Positions 9,548-19,493 are shown, counted from the stretch's first letter. The stretch: 64,000 nt of DNA from CAZPRY01 sp964589175 (GCA_964589175.1 CAZPRY010000012.1:30992-94991); one strand, 5' to 3'. Numbers and translations are program-made. Notes: generated by a model from the letters alone, not told the origin.

Positions 9548-11575
9548 ATGATCGCAGACAATCGATACAGAAGAATTTTACTGACCGGCTTCCTGGTGAC
9601 TTTTTGCCTCCGGCTGGCGATTGCCCAGAGTTATCCGCGCACTGTATCACTGACGCGCGGTATGCTGTGGCACAGCTTTCATTATACCCAGGAATGCGAG
9701 CCGCTGGCGGACTGGAAACCGATGACCTACGGGCTGGACTGGCCGGGCTATAATATTAAAGAGATGAGTTCCAATATCGGCGGGACCTATACCCACCTGA
9801 TTACGGGTGGTTTCTTCATTACGGCTCTGAGAAAGGTGAATCCCGACACCGTGCAGGGCTGGATGGATTTTTGTGTGAACGGCGACCGCAATACCTCCTG
9901 GGACAGCGGTAAGCAACCCTTTATCGCCAAACGGCATGAGAAATTGTGGAAGAATGGGGAAAATTATTATTTGTCCGCCGATCCGAATGAAGCCGAAGAA
10001 GTGATTATTTCCGAATGGGAAAAAGATCCGCAATACCCCGATTATGACAAGGAAAATAAAAAATTCAACATCCATGTGACGCGCACCGTGCGTCAGTGGT
10101 CGGGTTCTCAGGCCGATGAAAACTATGTGATCGTGGAATATTCGATCAGATCGGTGAACACCGAAAGGACCGGTCTGGATAGCGCCATCGTGCTTTTTGC
10201 TTACGGGCTCTCACCGACTGACATCGGGTGGAATTTCACCAATCCCAATTATCGGGCGGGCGCTCGCAACACCGCAACTCACTGGGATGCAAATGAAGGT
10301 CTCGTGACGGTCTGGGCCGGTAATTACCGCAATACCGCGGAGGACGAGTCGTTCGATTATTACGAATACCTGAAGTACAACGCCCTGCAGAATGAGTATG
10401 AAACCAAACATGAATTTATGGCCCCCGGGAAAGTCGGCCTGAAAATTCTGGATGTTCAATTGGACGGCCAAGCTCTCGATTACCAATTCGTATGGTCGGC
10501 GGCCTCACCGAGTTCGGATTATGAAGGCCCCTTCTCCGGTGTGGCCGGTATCGTTAATAAATATGCCGCAATGCGAAATCCGCTGCTGTTGAGCGAAGCC
10601 TTTAATGACCCGCATGACGCGCGCATCGGCGATAGCCGTCTCTATGCCAATTTTGCCATCGGTCCGTTCAATTTGGCGGGCCGCGGGCGCGGTGAACTAA
10701 AGGTCGTTGTAGCCGAATTCGTTGGTGGCGCCGATCTGCAGACAGCCCGCGAATTGGCACTGGATCAGAAAGATATTATTGCTGCGAAAGCCGACAGCGC
10801 CGTGGCCTATCTGAACGAACGCGTGCAATTTAATTACGAGCACGATTATCGTGTTCCCATGCCGCCTCCGGGACCTGCCTTTAACGTCACACCGTACGAA
10901 CAGAGCGGCCGGGTCGGCAACATCATCGCCTTTAACGACAGCGTCGAATATGTGAACGATCCGCACCAGGGTGTTCCGGATCTGGCCGGATACCGCATCT
11001 ACCGCTCCGCCGAGTATCCCTTCGGGCCGTGGGAACGGATTGCCGATATTCCGGCGAAATCGACGGATTACTGGGATGACGACACAGGCCTTTATCGTTT
11101 TGTAGATCAGAAAGTGGCGCTGGGATACGGCTATTTTTACAGCGTTACCAGTTATGACAGCGGACACGACCAATGGGCTGTCGATCCGTCGGTCCCGGTT
11201 CCATCGCTGGAGTCTTCGATTTTTGCCAATCGCACTGCGATCCGCTTCTACACGACGTTGACGCCATTGACAGAGGACGAGAGCCTGGACAGGATCGAGG
11301 TCGTTCCCAATCCGTTTTATCTCTCGTCGGGACTGCAGAATGCATCCGATCAGAAACTGATCCAGTTTGTGAATGTACCGGCCGTCTGCACGATTCGTAT
11401 TTTTACACTGCGCGGCGACCTGGTAAAGACTATCCGGCATAACGATCCGTCCAGCGGCGTGGCTACCTGGAACCAGATCAGCGATAATAATCAATATGTG
11501 AAAAGCGGTATGTATTTCTATTATGTCAAAGCCGCAGCGGGCGAAAAGCGGGGCAAGTTTGCGATTGTCAATTAA
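9548..11575 (+). CDS. Secreted conserved protein with FN3-like region and divergent sorting tail, cassette A
   Basis: 675 residues with an N-terminal signal (ILLTGFLVTFCLRLAIAQ). I recognise no enzyme family. Motifs shared with the paralogue at 29968 include DWPGYNI/DFPGYDL, TRTVRQW/NRKVRQW, NPNYRAGARNT/FPNYNSGARNT and APGKVGL/APGYAGL. Around residues 480-555 a fibronectin-like module (GYRIYRSAEYPFGPWERIAD) appears. The last ~85 residues (VVPNPFYLSSGL, IRIFTLRGDLVKTI, VKSGMYFYYVKA, GKFAIVN) resemble a type A sorting/FlgD-like fold but with VVPNPF in place of NYPNPFNP. It occupies the place a SusD would take after the TonB receptor, so a surface ligand-binding partner role is my inference. The gap to the receptor gene is 30 bp. 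Confidence 0.65.
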   Translation: MIADNRYRRILLTGFLVTFCLRLAIAQSYPRTVSLTRGMLWHSFHYTQECEPLADWKPMTYGLDWPGYNIKEMSSNIGGTYTHLITGGFFITALRKVNPDTVQGWMDFCVNGDRNTSWDSGKQPFIAKRHEKLWKNGENYYLSADPNEAEEVIISEWEKDPQYPDYDKENKKFNIHVTRTVRQWSGSQADENYVIVEYSIRSVNTERTGLDSAIVLFAYGLSPTDIGWNFTNPNYRAGARNTATHWDANEGLVTVWAGNYRNTAEDESFDYYEYLKYNALQNEYETKHEFMAPGKVGLKILDVQLDGQALDYQFVWSAASPSSDYEGPFSGVAGIVNKYAAMRNPLLLSEAFNDPHDARIGDSRLYANFAIGPFNLAGRGRGELKVVVAEFVGGADLQTARELALDQKDIIAAKADSAVAYLNERVQFNYEHDYRVPMPPPGPAFNVTPYEQSGRVGNIIAFNDSVEYVNDPHQGVPDLAGYRIYRSAEYPFGPWERIADIPAKSTDYWDDDTGLYRFVDQKVALGYGYFYSVTSYDSGHDQWAVDPSVPVPSLESSIFANRTAIRFYTTLTPLTEDESLDRIEVVPNPFYLSSGLQNASDQKLIQFVNVPAVCTIRIFTLRGDLVKTIRHNDPSSGVATWNQISDNNQYVKSGMYFYYVKAAAGEKRGKFAIVN

Positions 11576-11599
11576 CGCCGCAGTCAAACGGGAAAATGC

Positions 11600-12592
11600 A
11601 TGAGACCGTTTAAAATTTTACGGATATCGGGAATTATCTTATTCTGGCTCCTCCTCGAGACGGCAGCGGGGGCGGATAATTTCAATACGACCGGGACCAC
11701 CGGATTCGTGTTCCTGAATCTGCCTGTGAGCGCCCGTTTCGCCGCGTTGGGGGAGACGGGAATTACACTCGAAAATGCCGGGGCCGACGGGATATTCATC
11801 AATCCGGCCCTGATCGCCCGCATCGCCGGCGGGAACAGTGTCAGCATGACCTATGGAAACTGGTACGTCGATACCAGGCACCAGGGACTGGCTTATGTGC
11901 ATAAATTCCCCACATTGGGTTCGGTCGGCTTTATGCTGAACTATTTTGATTTCGGAACGATGTCGAAGACGCGCACGATTGCACCGGATGAGGTGCTTTC
12001 GCTGAATCCCGGCGATAATAACGTTTACCTCAACCTGGGTACGTTTTCGGCCAACGCCCTGGCGCTGGGGATGTCCTATGCCCGCTACCTGACCAGGGAT
12101 TTCAGCTTCGGCGCGAATCTCAAATACGTTCGCGAGTCGGTCGATGTCTACGCCGTGGACAACTTTCTTGTCGACCTTGGTTTCCTGTACAATACCGGTG
12201 TGGGCTCGCTACGGGTCGGCGCTTTTCTGAAGAATTTCGGACTCGAAACGGAGTATGAGAACGAGAGTTTCCGTATGCCGCAACGCCTCGTGCTGGGCAT
12301 TTCCGGCGAAATCCTGGGCAGTCTGAACGATCCGACATACGTGACTTTGCTGGCCGAAGCCGTCCATCCCAACGATGCCGCCGAACACATTCATTGCGGA
12401 ATCGAAGCGCGCTTGTTTGACATCATCCTGTTACGCGGCGGCTACAAACTCGGCTATGAGCATGAAAACCTTACGCTCGGAATGGGGGTCCGTTTTGTCT
12501 ACCACGCCCGGGCCTTCCGTTTCGATTTGTCATATATGAACCACGAATACCTCGAAGAGACCATGCGATACACGCTTTCGGCGGAGTTGTAA
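11600..12592 (+). CDS. PorV/PorQ-like outer-membrane protein, cassette A
   Basis: 330 residues with signal peptide (ILRISGIILFWLLLETAAGA). The mature start (TTGFVFLNLPVSARFAALGETGITLENAGADGIFINPALIA) follows the PorV/PorQ (UPF0164) pattern of a Gly/Ala-rich segment followed by 'xNPA'; amphipathic strands fill the rest (SVGFMLNYFDFG, FSFGANLKYVRESVDVY, LGMGVRFVYHA). In type IX systems PorV carries sorting-tail cargo from the translocon to the attachment complex. Placement directly after a sorting-tail protein suggests a dedicated shuttle or barrel partner. The paralogue is at 31974. It starts 25 bp after the preceding stop and ends 3 bp before the next ATG. Confidence 0.7.
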   Translation: MRPFKILRISGIILFWLLLETAAGADNFNTTGTTGFVFLNLPVSARFAALGETGITLENAGADGIFINPALIARIAGGNSVSMTYGNWYVDTRHQGLAYVHKFPTLGSVGFMLNYFDFGTMSKTRTIAPDEVLSLNPGDNNVYLNLGTFSANALALGMSYARYLTRDFSFGANLKYVRESVDVYAVDNFLVDLGFLYNTGVGSLRVGAFLKNFGLETEYENESFRMPQRLVLGISGEILGSLNDPTYVTLLAEAVHPNDAAEHIHCGIEARLFDIILLRGGYKLGYEHENLTLGMGVRFVYHARAFRFDLSYMNHEYLEETMRYTLSAEL

Positions 12593-12595
12593 ACA

Positions 12596-13558
12596 ATGGT
12601 GAAAATTTTCCGAACAGGCGTTATCGCACTCATTTTGCTTTTACAGCAATCGCTGCTGAATGCCCGCGATCTGCCCCTGGAGATTAAACTGCTGATGAGC
12701 GGGCAGCAGCAAAACGCAGCCAAGGTCGCTGCCGACGCGAAAGGTTGGGCGACCGGCGCAGAATTGGATTGGCTGCATGGCAATCATTGGTCGACCAATC
12801 TGAGAATCAGTTTTGACTACATGACGATGCAGGAAGATTCCGTGCTGCTCGAATGGGATTGGCCCTATTGGGATGAGCGCTATATCGACTGGATGCTCAC
12901 CGGGGCTTCGAGACAAGAGGTGGATTCGATCAGCACCGTCAAGGAATACTGGCGGCCGGATTCGAGTTACCACGGCATTTTCAGACCGCAGCAGTGGGTC
13001 CAGGAACTCAAATTCTCCCTGGGTGTCAAATACCGGCAACCCCTGAGCGAGCGTCTCTCGCTGTACGGTGAGCTGGGTTTTGGTTTCAGCCGGTACGAGC
13101 GGCGTCTGAAAATGGTCGAAGACTGGTGGAAGACCTTTATCTGGGAGTGGGACAGCACCAAAATTGCCAGCGGTGACTACTCCGAACTGGAGATCAACAA
13201 TTATCAGACTTTCCGGGAATTGCATCAAAATGATCCGGATACCTATCAACTGACTGAAATTTATGACGCCGACGGAACAGAACTGACCTACCGCTTTCGT
13301 TACGAATACTATACGCGTGTAACGCATTTTGCGCCCAGCAAACGCGGTACGGTATTTTTCTGGACGCCGGTGCTGGGCCTGCGTTATCAATTGACGGAGA
13401 TTGTCGATCTGGACCTGTCCTACCAGGGAGTCTGGTACCTGGACGGATCGGTGGCGGAGAAATTTGAAGAGGTTTTTCATGTTAAAAACGGCAGTCACGA
13501 GTTTTTTCCTTTTAAATCCAAGAGTATGCTGACCCTGGGTTTAACCTTCAGATATTAA
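12596..13558 (+). CDS. Predicted outer-membrane beta-barrel protein 1, cassette A
   Basis: 320 residues, signal peptide (VIALILLLQQSLLNA), then alternating aromatic strands typical of a small barrel, ending in F-R-Y (SMLTLGLTFRY). I do not recognise a named family. Clear relationship to the 32962 protein: both have a Trp-rich block (LEWDWPYWD / LNWGWDYWL) and RYERRLKMVEDWWK matching WYERKMWLEENWSK. No catalytic motif is visible. It lies 3 bp after the PorV/Q-like gene and 13 bp before the second barrel, so it is in the same operon. The role could be structural, ligand capture, or part of a multi-barrel complex with the TonB receptor. Confidence 0.6.
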   Translation: MVKIFRTGVIALILLLQQSLLNARDLPLEIKLLMSGQQQNAAKVAADAKGWATGAELDWLHGNHWSTNLRISFDYMTMQEDSVLLEWDWPYWDERYIDWMLTGASRQEVDSISTVKEYWRPDSSYHGIFRPQQWVQELKFSLGVKYRQPLSERLSLYGELGFGFSRYERRLKMVEDWWKTFIWEWDSTKIASGDYSELEINNYQTFRELHQNDPDTYQLTEIYDADGTELTYRFRYEYYTRVTHFAPSKRGTVFFWTPVLGLRYQLTEIVDLDLSYQGVWYLDGSVAEKFEEVFHVKNGSHEFFPFKSKSMLTLGLTFRY

Positions 13559-13571
13559 GCCGGGCAGAGGA

Positions 13572-14216
13572 ATGCGAATGTCACAGACGAAATGGTTATA
13601 TCGATCGATCCTCGCGATGTTTTTATTTACGGTCACGGCCGCGCAGGCGGGGGATGGACTGCGTGTCAGCGCTTCCGGCGCTTATAGCGCTGCAATCGGC
13701 GGACTGACCGGGTGGTTTCGATCCGGCAACGATCTGCAACTGGGACTCGGCCGGGACAACGGAAATGGCTGGTTCCTGGAAGGGATGCTGGAGTATACTC
13801 AGTTTAACAAAGACAATCTCTCCGGTTATCCAAAAGGCCGGGTCGATCTGTCGCTGGAGCATATTGCATTCTGGGCCAACGGGAAATATTCCCTCTGGCA
13901 AAAGGGAAATACGGCAGCCTATTTCTCACTAGCAGGAGGTCCGGTCTACTGGAAAGGCATTCGCGGCGCAATCCCGGCGGATGAAGAACTGGCGATACCG
14001 TTCATCCCGCGCAAAGTGCTGGAAGAGTGGAATATGGGTTTTCGCACCGGGCTGGGAGCGGAATATTCGATGGGCAGTTTCGGATTGGACGGATCGCTAT
14101 GTTACCGTTTTGTCGTTGGCAGTCTGTGGCCCACGATGCAGGAATCGATCGAGATTGAAGCCGTGAGCGGTTTCCAGTCGCTGAGCATCCGAATCGGAGT
14201 GTTTTACCAATTTTGA
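13572..14216 (+). CDS. Predicted outer-membrane beta-barrel protein 2, cassette A
   Basis: 214 residues. Signal peptide (SILAMFLFTVTAAQA), then amphipathic strands with Gly/aromatic alternation and a terminal F (SIRIGVFYQF). Related to the protein at 33708 through the C-terminal block SLWPTMQESIEIEAVSGFQ versus ELWPALKLRLENVSGLQ. Family not recognised. It is the last gene of cassette A; a 72-bp gap precedes the next gene, which has its own Shine-Dalgarno. A second ATG at 13578 (M-S-Q-T-K) is an equally possible start. Confidence 0.58.
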   Translation: MRMSQTKWLYRSILAMFLFTVTAAQAGDGLRVSASGAYSAAIGGLTGWFRSGNDLQLGLGRDNGNGWFLEGMLEYTQFNKDNLSGYPKGRVDLSLEHIAFWANGKYSLWQKGNTAAYFSLAGGPVYWKGIRGAIPADEELAIPFIPRKVLEEWNMGFRTGLGAEYSMGSFGLDGSLCYRFVVGSLWPTMQESIEIEAVSGFQSLSIRIGVFYQF

Positions 14217-14288
14217 AATAGAAAAACGGACGATATCCGTGCAGAATAGAGAATTGAATAATTGAAAGAATAAAGGCGGAGAAAAAAC

Positions 14289-16286
14289 ATGAAACGAGTT
14301 ACCCAGATTCTCATCATTTTTGTCATACTGTTTAGCATAAGTTTTGGCTATACGCTGAAGTGGGCGAATTACGACCTGATCGATCCCGCCAGCGATATAA
14401 CGCGCAGCCTGGCATATAGTCCATTTACGGATCACCTGTATGTGGCGACCCGGCTCACCAATCCTCGAATTGTTATCCTGAATCCGGAAGATGGAACGCA
14501 GATCGGTACGCTGAATACGATGGGTACCGGTTTTGAAGTGGGCACTTACACTTTGAATCTCGTTGCGGTTGCCGATGATGGAGTGATTTATGCGTGCAAC
14601 TTGAGCGCACCGGCCTACAGTCCAACCTCAAAATTCCGGATTTACCGCTACGTTACCGAAGATGCCACCCCGGAACTGATCTTTGATGATGCGTTAGAGG
14701 GGATACGCTACGGCGATTCCTTTGCAGCGGTCGGTTCGGGTGAGAATACTTATTTATATTCGAGCGGTTTCCAAAGCAATTTGATGGCGGTCTTTACGGT
14801 GAATTTCACAGGAGCGACGCTGCTGAAAACCATCACACTGCCGACGAACGATGCCGCCCGCCAGGGAATCTCGCCAGTGGCGCCGGGAGGTAATATGTGG
14901 ATAAACGGAGCCGGCAGCAGCTATCCGCCGGTCCGCTTAATCGATTTCAGCGGGACCATCATTGCCGAAGTTCCCGATACGATCATCGCCGCGGGAGGTT
15001 CGAGTTCCGTTATGCACTGGTCAGTCGGTCCGATCAAGGTTGTGACGGCGACCAATGCCTCTTTAAGCAGCACACTCAAGTCAAGCCGTTATTATGAAGA
15101 CGAACTCGGGACGATCACTTTCGGTTATCTCGGAGATGACAGCGATTCATTAATGCTCGCCTACGAGGGGACGACTCTAAACAACAACCAGAACGGATCT
15201 TGCGCTCTGGTGTACGACAGCACCCGGCACTGGATTTATACTGTCATGGGCGTCAACAGCATCGCCGCAGTCGATATGAACTCGCTGATTCGCGTGGCCA
15301 CGCCGCGGGATTCCGGTTTGCTGGCGATCCAACTGGACGGCAAGAAAAAGGAGTACACTCAATTCGAGCGCCTGGAGAGACATGGCGATCATGACCTGTA
15401 TTTCACCTGGTCGAACAGCACGATTTACGTTGGTTTGACCGGTTCGACGTTATTTGCCCCTTACCAGCAGAGGGGACTTTATATTGCCTTCGATACGGAC
15501 CCCTACGGCCCCAACGGCAGCACATCACAGCCGGATGCCGCAGCGAGCATACAGACCTTGCCGTTTGCTGCTGATGTGATCGTAAAGCTGGATTCCGACG
15601 ACCTGGTCAATATCTACAGCAACGACCCGGCGGATAAATGGACGACCGGTGTGGTCTATAAATGGAACGGAACGATCTGGGTCGAAAGCGAAATCGGCGG
15701 GCTGGATATTTCCTACGGCGCGATGGGCCTGATCGGCGACGGCACGGATTCGCTCATGACGGAAATCGGGATTGCCCGTAGTCCGATGGGAATCGGCAGC
15801 GATGTGACCACCATGCGCGTGAAAGTCTATCTGGCGGAAACCGATGTTTCCGGTGCCGTTCTGGTTGCTTTTCCTGATCCGGGTCAGAATCAGATCGGCA
15901 GTAGCGTGACCTTCTCCGATTATTATGTTTTTGACAATGTAGGCAGCGGCATCTACCCGGCGAAGGATGTCAGGATCGAAAGCGCCTCCTCATCCATCGA
16001 TGGAAACGCGATCCGCCCGCAGGAATTCGAATTATCGCAGAATTATCCCAATCCGTTTAATCCGGCCACCAGCATTGCCTATCAAATACCGTCGGCAGGC
16101 GATGTGCAGTTGCGTGTTTACGATCTCGTCGGCAATCTTGTTGCGGAATTGGTCGATGATCACCAAAGCGCCGGAATCTACCGGGTTGAATTCGACGGCC
16201 GCCAATTATCCAGCGGCATTTATTTCTATCGACTTAAAGTGAACGGGCAAACGCTGGCCGTGCGTAAAATGGCCTTAATGAAGTAA
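14289..16286 (+). CDS. Secreted propeller-like protein with type IX sorting tail
   Basis: 665 residues; GGAG lies just upstream of the ATG. Signal peptide KRVTQILIIFVILFSISFGY. Residues about 25-350 contain repeating units of the form LAYSPFTDHLYVAT...IVILNPEDGTQIGTL, suggesting a beta-propeller; residues 350-560 look like a beta-sandwich. Residues about 575-665 form a canonical sorting domain (ELSQNYPNPFNPATS, LRVYDLVGNLVAEL, SSGIYFYRLKVNG, RKMALMK). It is therefore exported across both membranes and anchored at or released from the surface. No catalytic motif is recognised. It lies between cassette A and a GHL10 glycosidase, fitting a substrate-binding role, which is inference. Confidence 0.7.
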   Translation: MKRVTQILIIFVILFSISFGYTLKWANYDLIDPASDITRSLAYSPFTDHLYVATRLTNPRIVILNPEDGTQIGTLNTMGTGFEVGTYTLNLVAVADDGVIYACNLSAPAYSPTSKFRIYRYVTEDATPELIFDDALEGIRYGDSFAAVGSGENTYLYSSGFQSNLMAVFTVNFTGATLLKTITLPTNDAARQGISPVAPGGNMWINGAGSSYPPVRLIDFSGTIIAEVPDTIIAAGGSSSVMHWSVGPIKVVTATNASLSSTLKSSRYYEDELGTITFGYLGDDSDSLMLAYEGTTLNNNQNGSCALVYDSTRHWIYTVMGVNSIAAVDMNSLIRVATPRDSGLLAIQLDGKKKEYTQFERLERHGDHDLYFTWSNSTIYVGLTGSTLFAPYQQRGLYIAFDTDPYGPNGSTSQPDAAASIQTLPFAADVIVKLDSDDLVNIYSNDPADKWTTGVVYKWNGTIWVESEIGGLDISYGAMGLIGDGTDSLMTEIGIARSPMGIGSDVTTMRVKVYLAETDVSGAVLVAFPDPGQNQIGSSVTFSDYYVFDNVGSGIYPAKDVRIESASSSIDGNAIRPQEFELSQNYPNPFNPATSIAYQIPSAGDVQLRVYDLVGNLVAELVDDHQSAGIYRVEFDGRQLSSGIYFYRLKVNGQTLAVRKMALMK

Positions 16287-16344
16287 TGGTAGATGAAAAA
16301 CAGTTTTTTCAATTCAGGGCAGTATGGCTTAGACGATTGAGCTT

Positions 16345-18219
16345 ATGAAAAAGTGGATTCTTCCAATTATCGTTCTGCTGTTGGGCTTCCTGGCCAATGC
16401 TCAGCAGAAGGAACTGCGCGGGACCTGGTTGGCCTGGGCAGGAAACGCCGTTCCCTCAACGGACGATATTGTAGAGATCATGGATTCTCTGGCGGCTGCC
16501 AACTTCAACATCGTCTATGCCGATGTATGGCGCAATGGTTTTCCTTATTTCCACAGTGAGACGTTCTTCGAACTGACCGGCTATTATACCGATCCCGAAA
16601 TCGAAAAGCCTTTTCAGCCGGAGCGGGATGTTCTTGCGGAGATGATCGTCGAGGCGCACCGCGTCGGCCTCGAAGTAGAAGCCTGGTTCGAGAGCGGCTT
16701 CAACGGAGCAGCGAATGATAGTAGCAGCCCGCTGATCCTGGCAAAGCCCGAATGGTTTGCCCGGTCGAGAAATGATTCGATAGCATTCTACGGACAGGCC
16801 GGACCTTCCATGATCCAGTGCCATCCTGAGGTTCAGCAGTTTCTGATCGATATGTGCCGGGAAGTCATCATGAAGTATGATATCGACGGAATCGATATGG
16901 ATCGCATTCGCTATCCGCAACTCGATGCTGGTTATGATCCGGTCACGGTGGCGATCTATCAAAGCGAGCATAGTGGAGAATCGCCGCCGGATAATATTGC
17001 CGATGCGGAATGGAAACAATGGCGGGCCGATAAACTGACCGAATTCATGGGACGTATGTACGATTCCCTCAGGGCGGTGAATCCTGAGGTGACCGTTTCC
17101 AATGCACCGTTGCCCTGGGGGCCCGCTCAATTTTGCCAGGATTGGTCGCCCTGGATCAACAACGGTTACCTCGATATTGTCGTGCCGCAAATGTATTTTA
17201 CGACAAATGCGGGCTTTGCCTTGCGACTGAATAATGAACTTCAGTATGTCGACGACGATGAACTGGTGTACCCGGGAATATCGACGGTAGCGAACGATGT
17301 TTACACAGAGCCGGCCGAACTTGCGGCCATGATCGAAACTATTCGGAACCAGGGATTGCATGGCAATGTGATCTGGTATCACGCCAACCTGATCTGGCAC
17401 GCGAATCGGTTTCTTTCGTACCTGAAACGGACGGTATACGCTGAGCCGGCCGAGATTCCTTATCGTGATCACCCGCGAAGGCTACCGGCGATTGTGATCA
17501 GTGAGGAGTCGGAGGATGCTGAGCGGATCGGAAACTGGAAAACTTACAGCGGCGGCATTCCGCTTTATGAGGGTAGCTGCCGCTATTCAACCGTTGGATC
17601 GGGCGACTCAATCAATTACTTTGCCGAGGTTCCTATAGAGGGTTGGTACGAAGTCTATGCATTTGTCAATAGACAGCCCCCAAATGCCACCACCCAGGCG
17701 AAATATCTGATCGAATCGGAAAACGGATCGATTGTCCACTATGTTAACCAAAAGAGAAACGGGAATGCCGGTCGCTGGGAGAAACTGGCGGATGTCAAAC
17801 TGAACGCCGGCCGGCAGCGAATCCTGACGCTATCAACCGATGCCTCCGATGGTAAGTATGTTTTTACGGACGCGGTTATGCTGTTGAATACCAACCGCCG
17901 GGAAAAGTACCTGGTGAACGTCGCTATTCAACCGACGGAAGAACCAACGCCGCGATCGGTGCATCTGGCGCAGAATTTCCCCAATCCCTTCAACGCTGCA
18001 ACCACTATCCGTTTTTCACTTCCGCGTAGCGTGCCGGTCAGCCTGGCCCTGTTTGATTTACGTGGACGGAAGGTCGCCGACCTGATCCAAAATCAACCGA
18101 TGAACAGTGGGCAACATTACCTATCTCTTGAAGGTTTGGATTTAGCTTCGGGAATATATCTCTATCGTATGACGGCCGGGAAAGTGATTCTCTCAAAGAA
18201 AATGCTATTTTTGAAATAA
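16345..18219 (+). CDS. Surface GHL10 glycosidase with golvesin-like module and type IX sorting tail
   Basis: 624 residues. Signal peptide KKWILPIIVLLLGFLANA; GHL10 domain about 22-375 (KELRGTWLAW, EAWFESGFN, DGIDMDRIRYP, VTVSNAPLPW, VVPQMYFTT, NVIWYHANL); a beta-sandwich about 385-515 ending in FTDAVMLL, which resembles the golvesin C-terminal-like module; sorting tail about 535-624 (LAQNFPNPFNAATT, LFDLRGRKVADL, ASGIYLYRMTAGK). Probably a cell-surface glycan hydrolase. Compared with the GHL10 at 5264 it gains a carbohydrate-binding-like module and a surface anchor, suggesting the two act in series outside and inside the outer membrane. The ROK repressor gene follows after 14 bp. Confidence 0.82.
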   Translation: MKKWILPIIVLLLGFLANAQQKELRGTWLAWAGNAVPSTDDIVEIMDSLAAANFNIVYADVWRNGFPYFHSETFFELTGYYTDPEIEKPFQPERDVLAEMIVEAHRVGLEVEAWFESGFNGAANDSSSPLILAKPEWFARSRNDSIAFYGQAGPSMIQCHPEVQQFLIDMCREVIMKYDIDGIDMDRIRYPQLDAGYDPVTVAIYQSEHSGESPPDNIADAEWKQWRADKLTEFMGRMYDSLRAVNPEVTVSNAPLPWGPAQFCQDWSPWINNGYLDIVVPQMYFTTNAGFALRLNNELQYVDDDELVYPGISTVANDVYTEPAELAAMIETIRNQGLHGNVIWYHANLIWHANRFLSYLKRTVYAEPAEIPYRDHPRRLPAIVISEESEDAERIGNWKTYSGGIPLYEGSCRYSTVGSGDSINYFAEVPIEGWYEVYAFVNRQPPNATTQAKYLIESENGSIVHYVNQKRNGNAGRWEKLADVKLNAGRQRILTLSTDASDGKYVFTDAVMLLNTNRREKYLVNVAIQPTEEPTPRSVHLAQNFPNPFNAATTIRFSLPRSVPVSLALFDLRGRKVADLIQNQPMNSGQHYLSLEGLDLASGIYLYRMTAGKVILSKKMLFLK

Positions 18220-18233
18220 CCATAAATCGAAAT

Positions 18234-19493
18234 GTGAATGCCGTGAAAACCAAAGTCAACTCGCAATTTATCAAAGAACTGAACGAACTGCGCATCCTCA
18301 ATCTGATCAAAAATGAAGGTCCGATCAGTCGCATAGCGATTGCCAAACGAACGAATATTTCCAAAGTGGCCGTATCCGAAATCGTCGGTCGATTGGATGA
18401 AGCCGGCTACATTCTGGAAATCGGCAAGGGCAGTTCCACCAAAAAGGGCGGGAAGCGTCCGACATTGATTAAACTTAATCCCTGCAACGGCTATGTAGTC
18501 GGGATCGAGATCAGAAGAGTCAGAACCGTCGTGGCGCTGGCGAACCTGGAATCGAAAATTGTCGATCGCGAGCAAATTGAATATCCGGCCGGCGCGCCGA
18601 TGGAAGAGGTGTTGCCCCGAATATTCGAAAAGATCGAATTTCTGATGCGGAATAACAAAATTGCTTCCGGGAAGCTGGTAAGTATCGGAATCGGATTGCC
18701 GGGTTTTCTGGATTATAAAAAGGGCAATTTGATTTTTGCCGATACGCTCAAAGGCTGGGCGGACCGGCCGCTGGCGGAAACGTTTAAGGATCGCTTTAAA
18801 GTCCCCGTAATCATCGAGAACGACGTCAATGCGGTGACGCTGGGCGAACATCTGATAGGCGCAGGACAGGCTTCAGATAATATGGTTTGCATCTGGATTG
18901 GAGAGGGACTCGGCGCCGGGATTATCGTGAACGGCGAGCTGATCCGTGGCGATTATGGCAGCGCGGGCGAAATCGGGTACTTCGAACTCGGGCATCATGT
19001 CTCGAACCGGGAATATTTCCGGCATCTTTATTCGAACCAGAAATATTTTGGTGATGTGCTGGCGGAGGAGCATTTTCTGGAGGCATTGCGCATGAAACTG
19101 CGCTGGGGCATGGTGAATCCGCCCGAGAAGCTGGAACAGATGCCTCTTGAAGAGTTCCTCTCCGAAAAATTCCCGGGATCTTTTGAGGTTCAGGAACTGC
19201 TGGATGAATACGCCCTGCTTTTAAGCACCCTATGCGCGGACCTGGTGAAAACAATTAATCCGAATCTGCTGATACTGAACGGTAAAATCATCGAGCACTC
19301 CGATTATTTATTCCGTAAGACCAGGCAAAATCTGAAGCAGCAAATGGTGAACATTCCCTTCGAGCCGACGAAGGTTGTTCTGGGTGATCTGAAGGAGGAT
19401 GCCTGTATTCTCGGCGTAGTTGTGATGGCATTGCAGGTGCGCTTCGAACCGTTTACCAATAAATCAATCAATCACATTGGACGGAACCGCTAA
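18234..19493 (+). CDS. ROK-family transcriptional repressor
   Basis: 419 residues. A winged helix-turn-helix about residues 15-70 (LRILNLIKNEGPISRIAIAK, VAVSEIVGRLDEAGYI) is followed by a ROK sugar-kinase-like fold (VSIGIGLPGFLD, VIIENDVNAVTLGEH, GAGIIVNGELIRG, GEIGY). The kinase phosphate loop is degenerate (GIEIRRVRTVVAL instead of DxGGT) and the Cys-rich zinc motif that normally follows GEIGH is absent, so it should sense a sugar without phosphorylating it. Known relatives (XylR, NagC) repress sugar genes until a ligand binds. The start is uncertain: GTG at 18234 or GTG at 18243, neither with a good Shine-Dalgarno. Candidate operators are at 3286 and 6515. Confidence 0.85.
   Translation: MNAVKTKVNSQFIKELNELRILNLIKNEGPISRIAIAKRTNISKVAVSEIVGRLDEAGYILEIGKGSSTKKGGKRPTLIKLNPCNGYVVGIEIRRVRTVVALANLESKIVDREQIEYPAGAPMEEVLPRIFEKIEFLMRNNKIASGKLVSIGIGLPGFLDYKKGNLIFADTLKGWADRPLAETFKDRFKVPVIIENDVNAVTLGEHLIGAGQASDNMVCIWIGEGLGAGIIVNGELIRGDYGSAGEIGYFELGHHVSNREYFRHLYSNQKYFGDVLAEEHFLEALRMKLRWGMVNPPEKLEQMPLEEFLSEKFPGSFEVQELLDEYALLLSTLCADLVKTINPNLLILNGKIIEHSDYLFRKTRQNLKQQMVNIPFEPTKVVLGDLKEDACILGVVVMALQVRFEPFTNKSINHIGRNR

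Noticed and set aside
12641..13498. Long minus-strand open frame opposite the barrel 1 gene
   Set aside because: It is a shadow of a well-supported plus-strand operon gene, without start context or protein-like features.
16456..17472. 338-codon minus-strand open frame opposite the GHL10 gene
   Set aside because: The plus strand has clear family motifs, signal peptide and sorting tail; the antisense frame has none.
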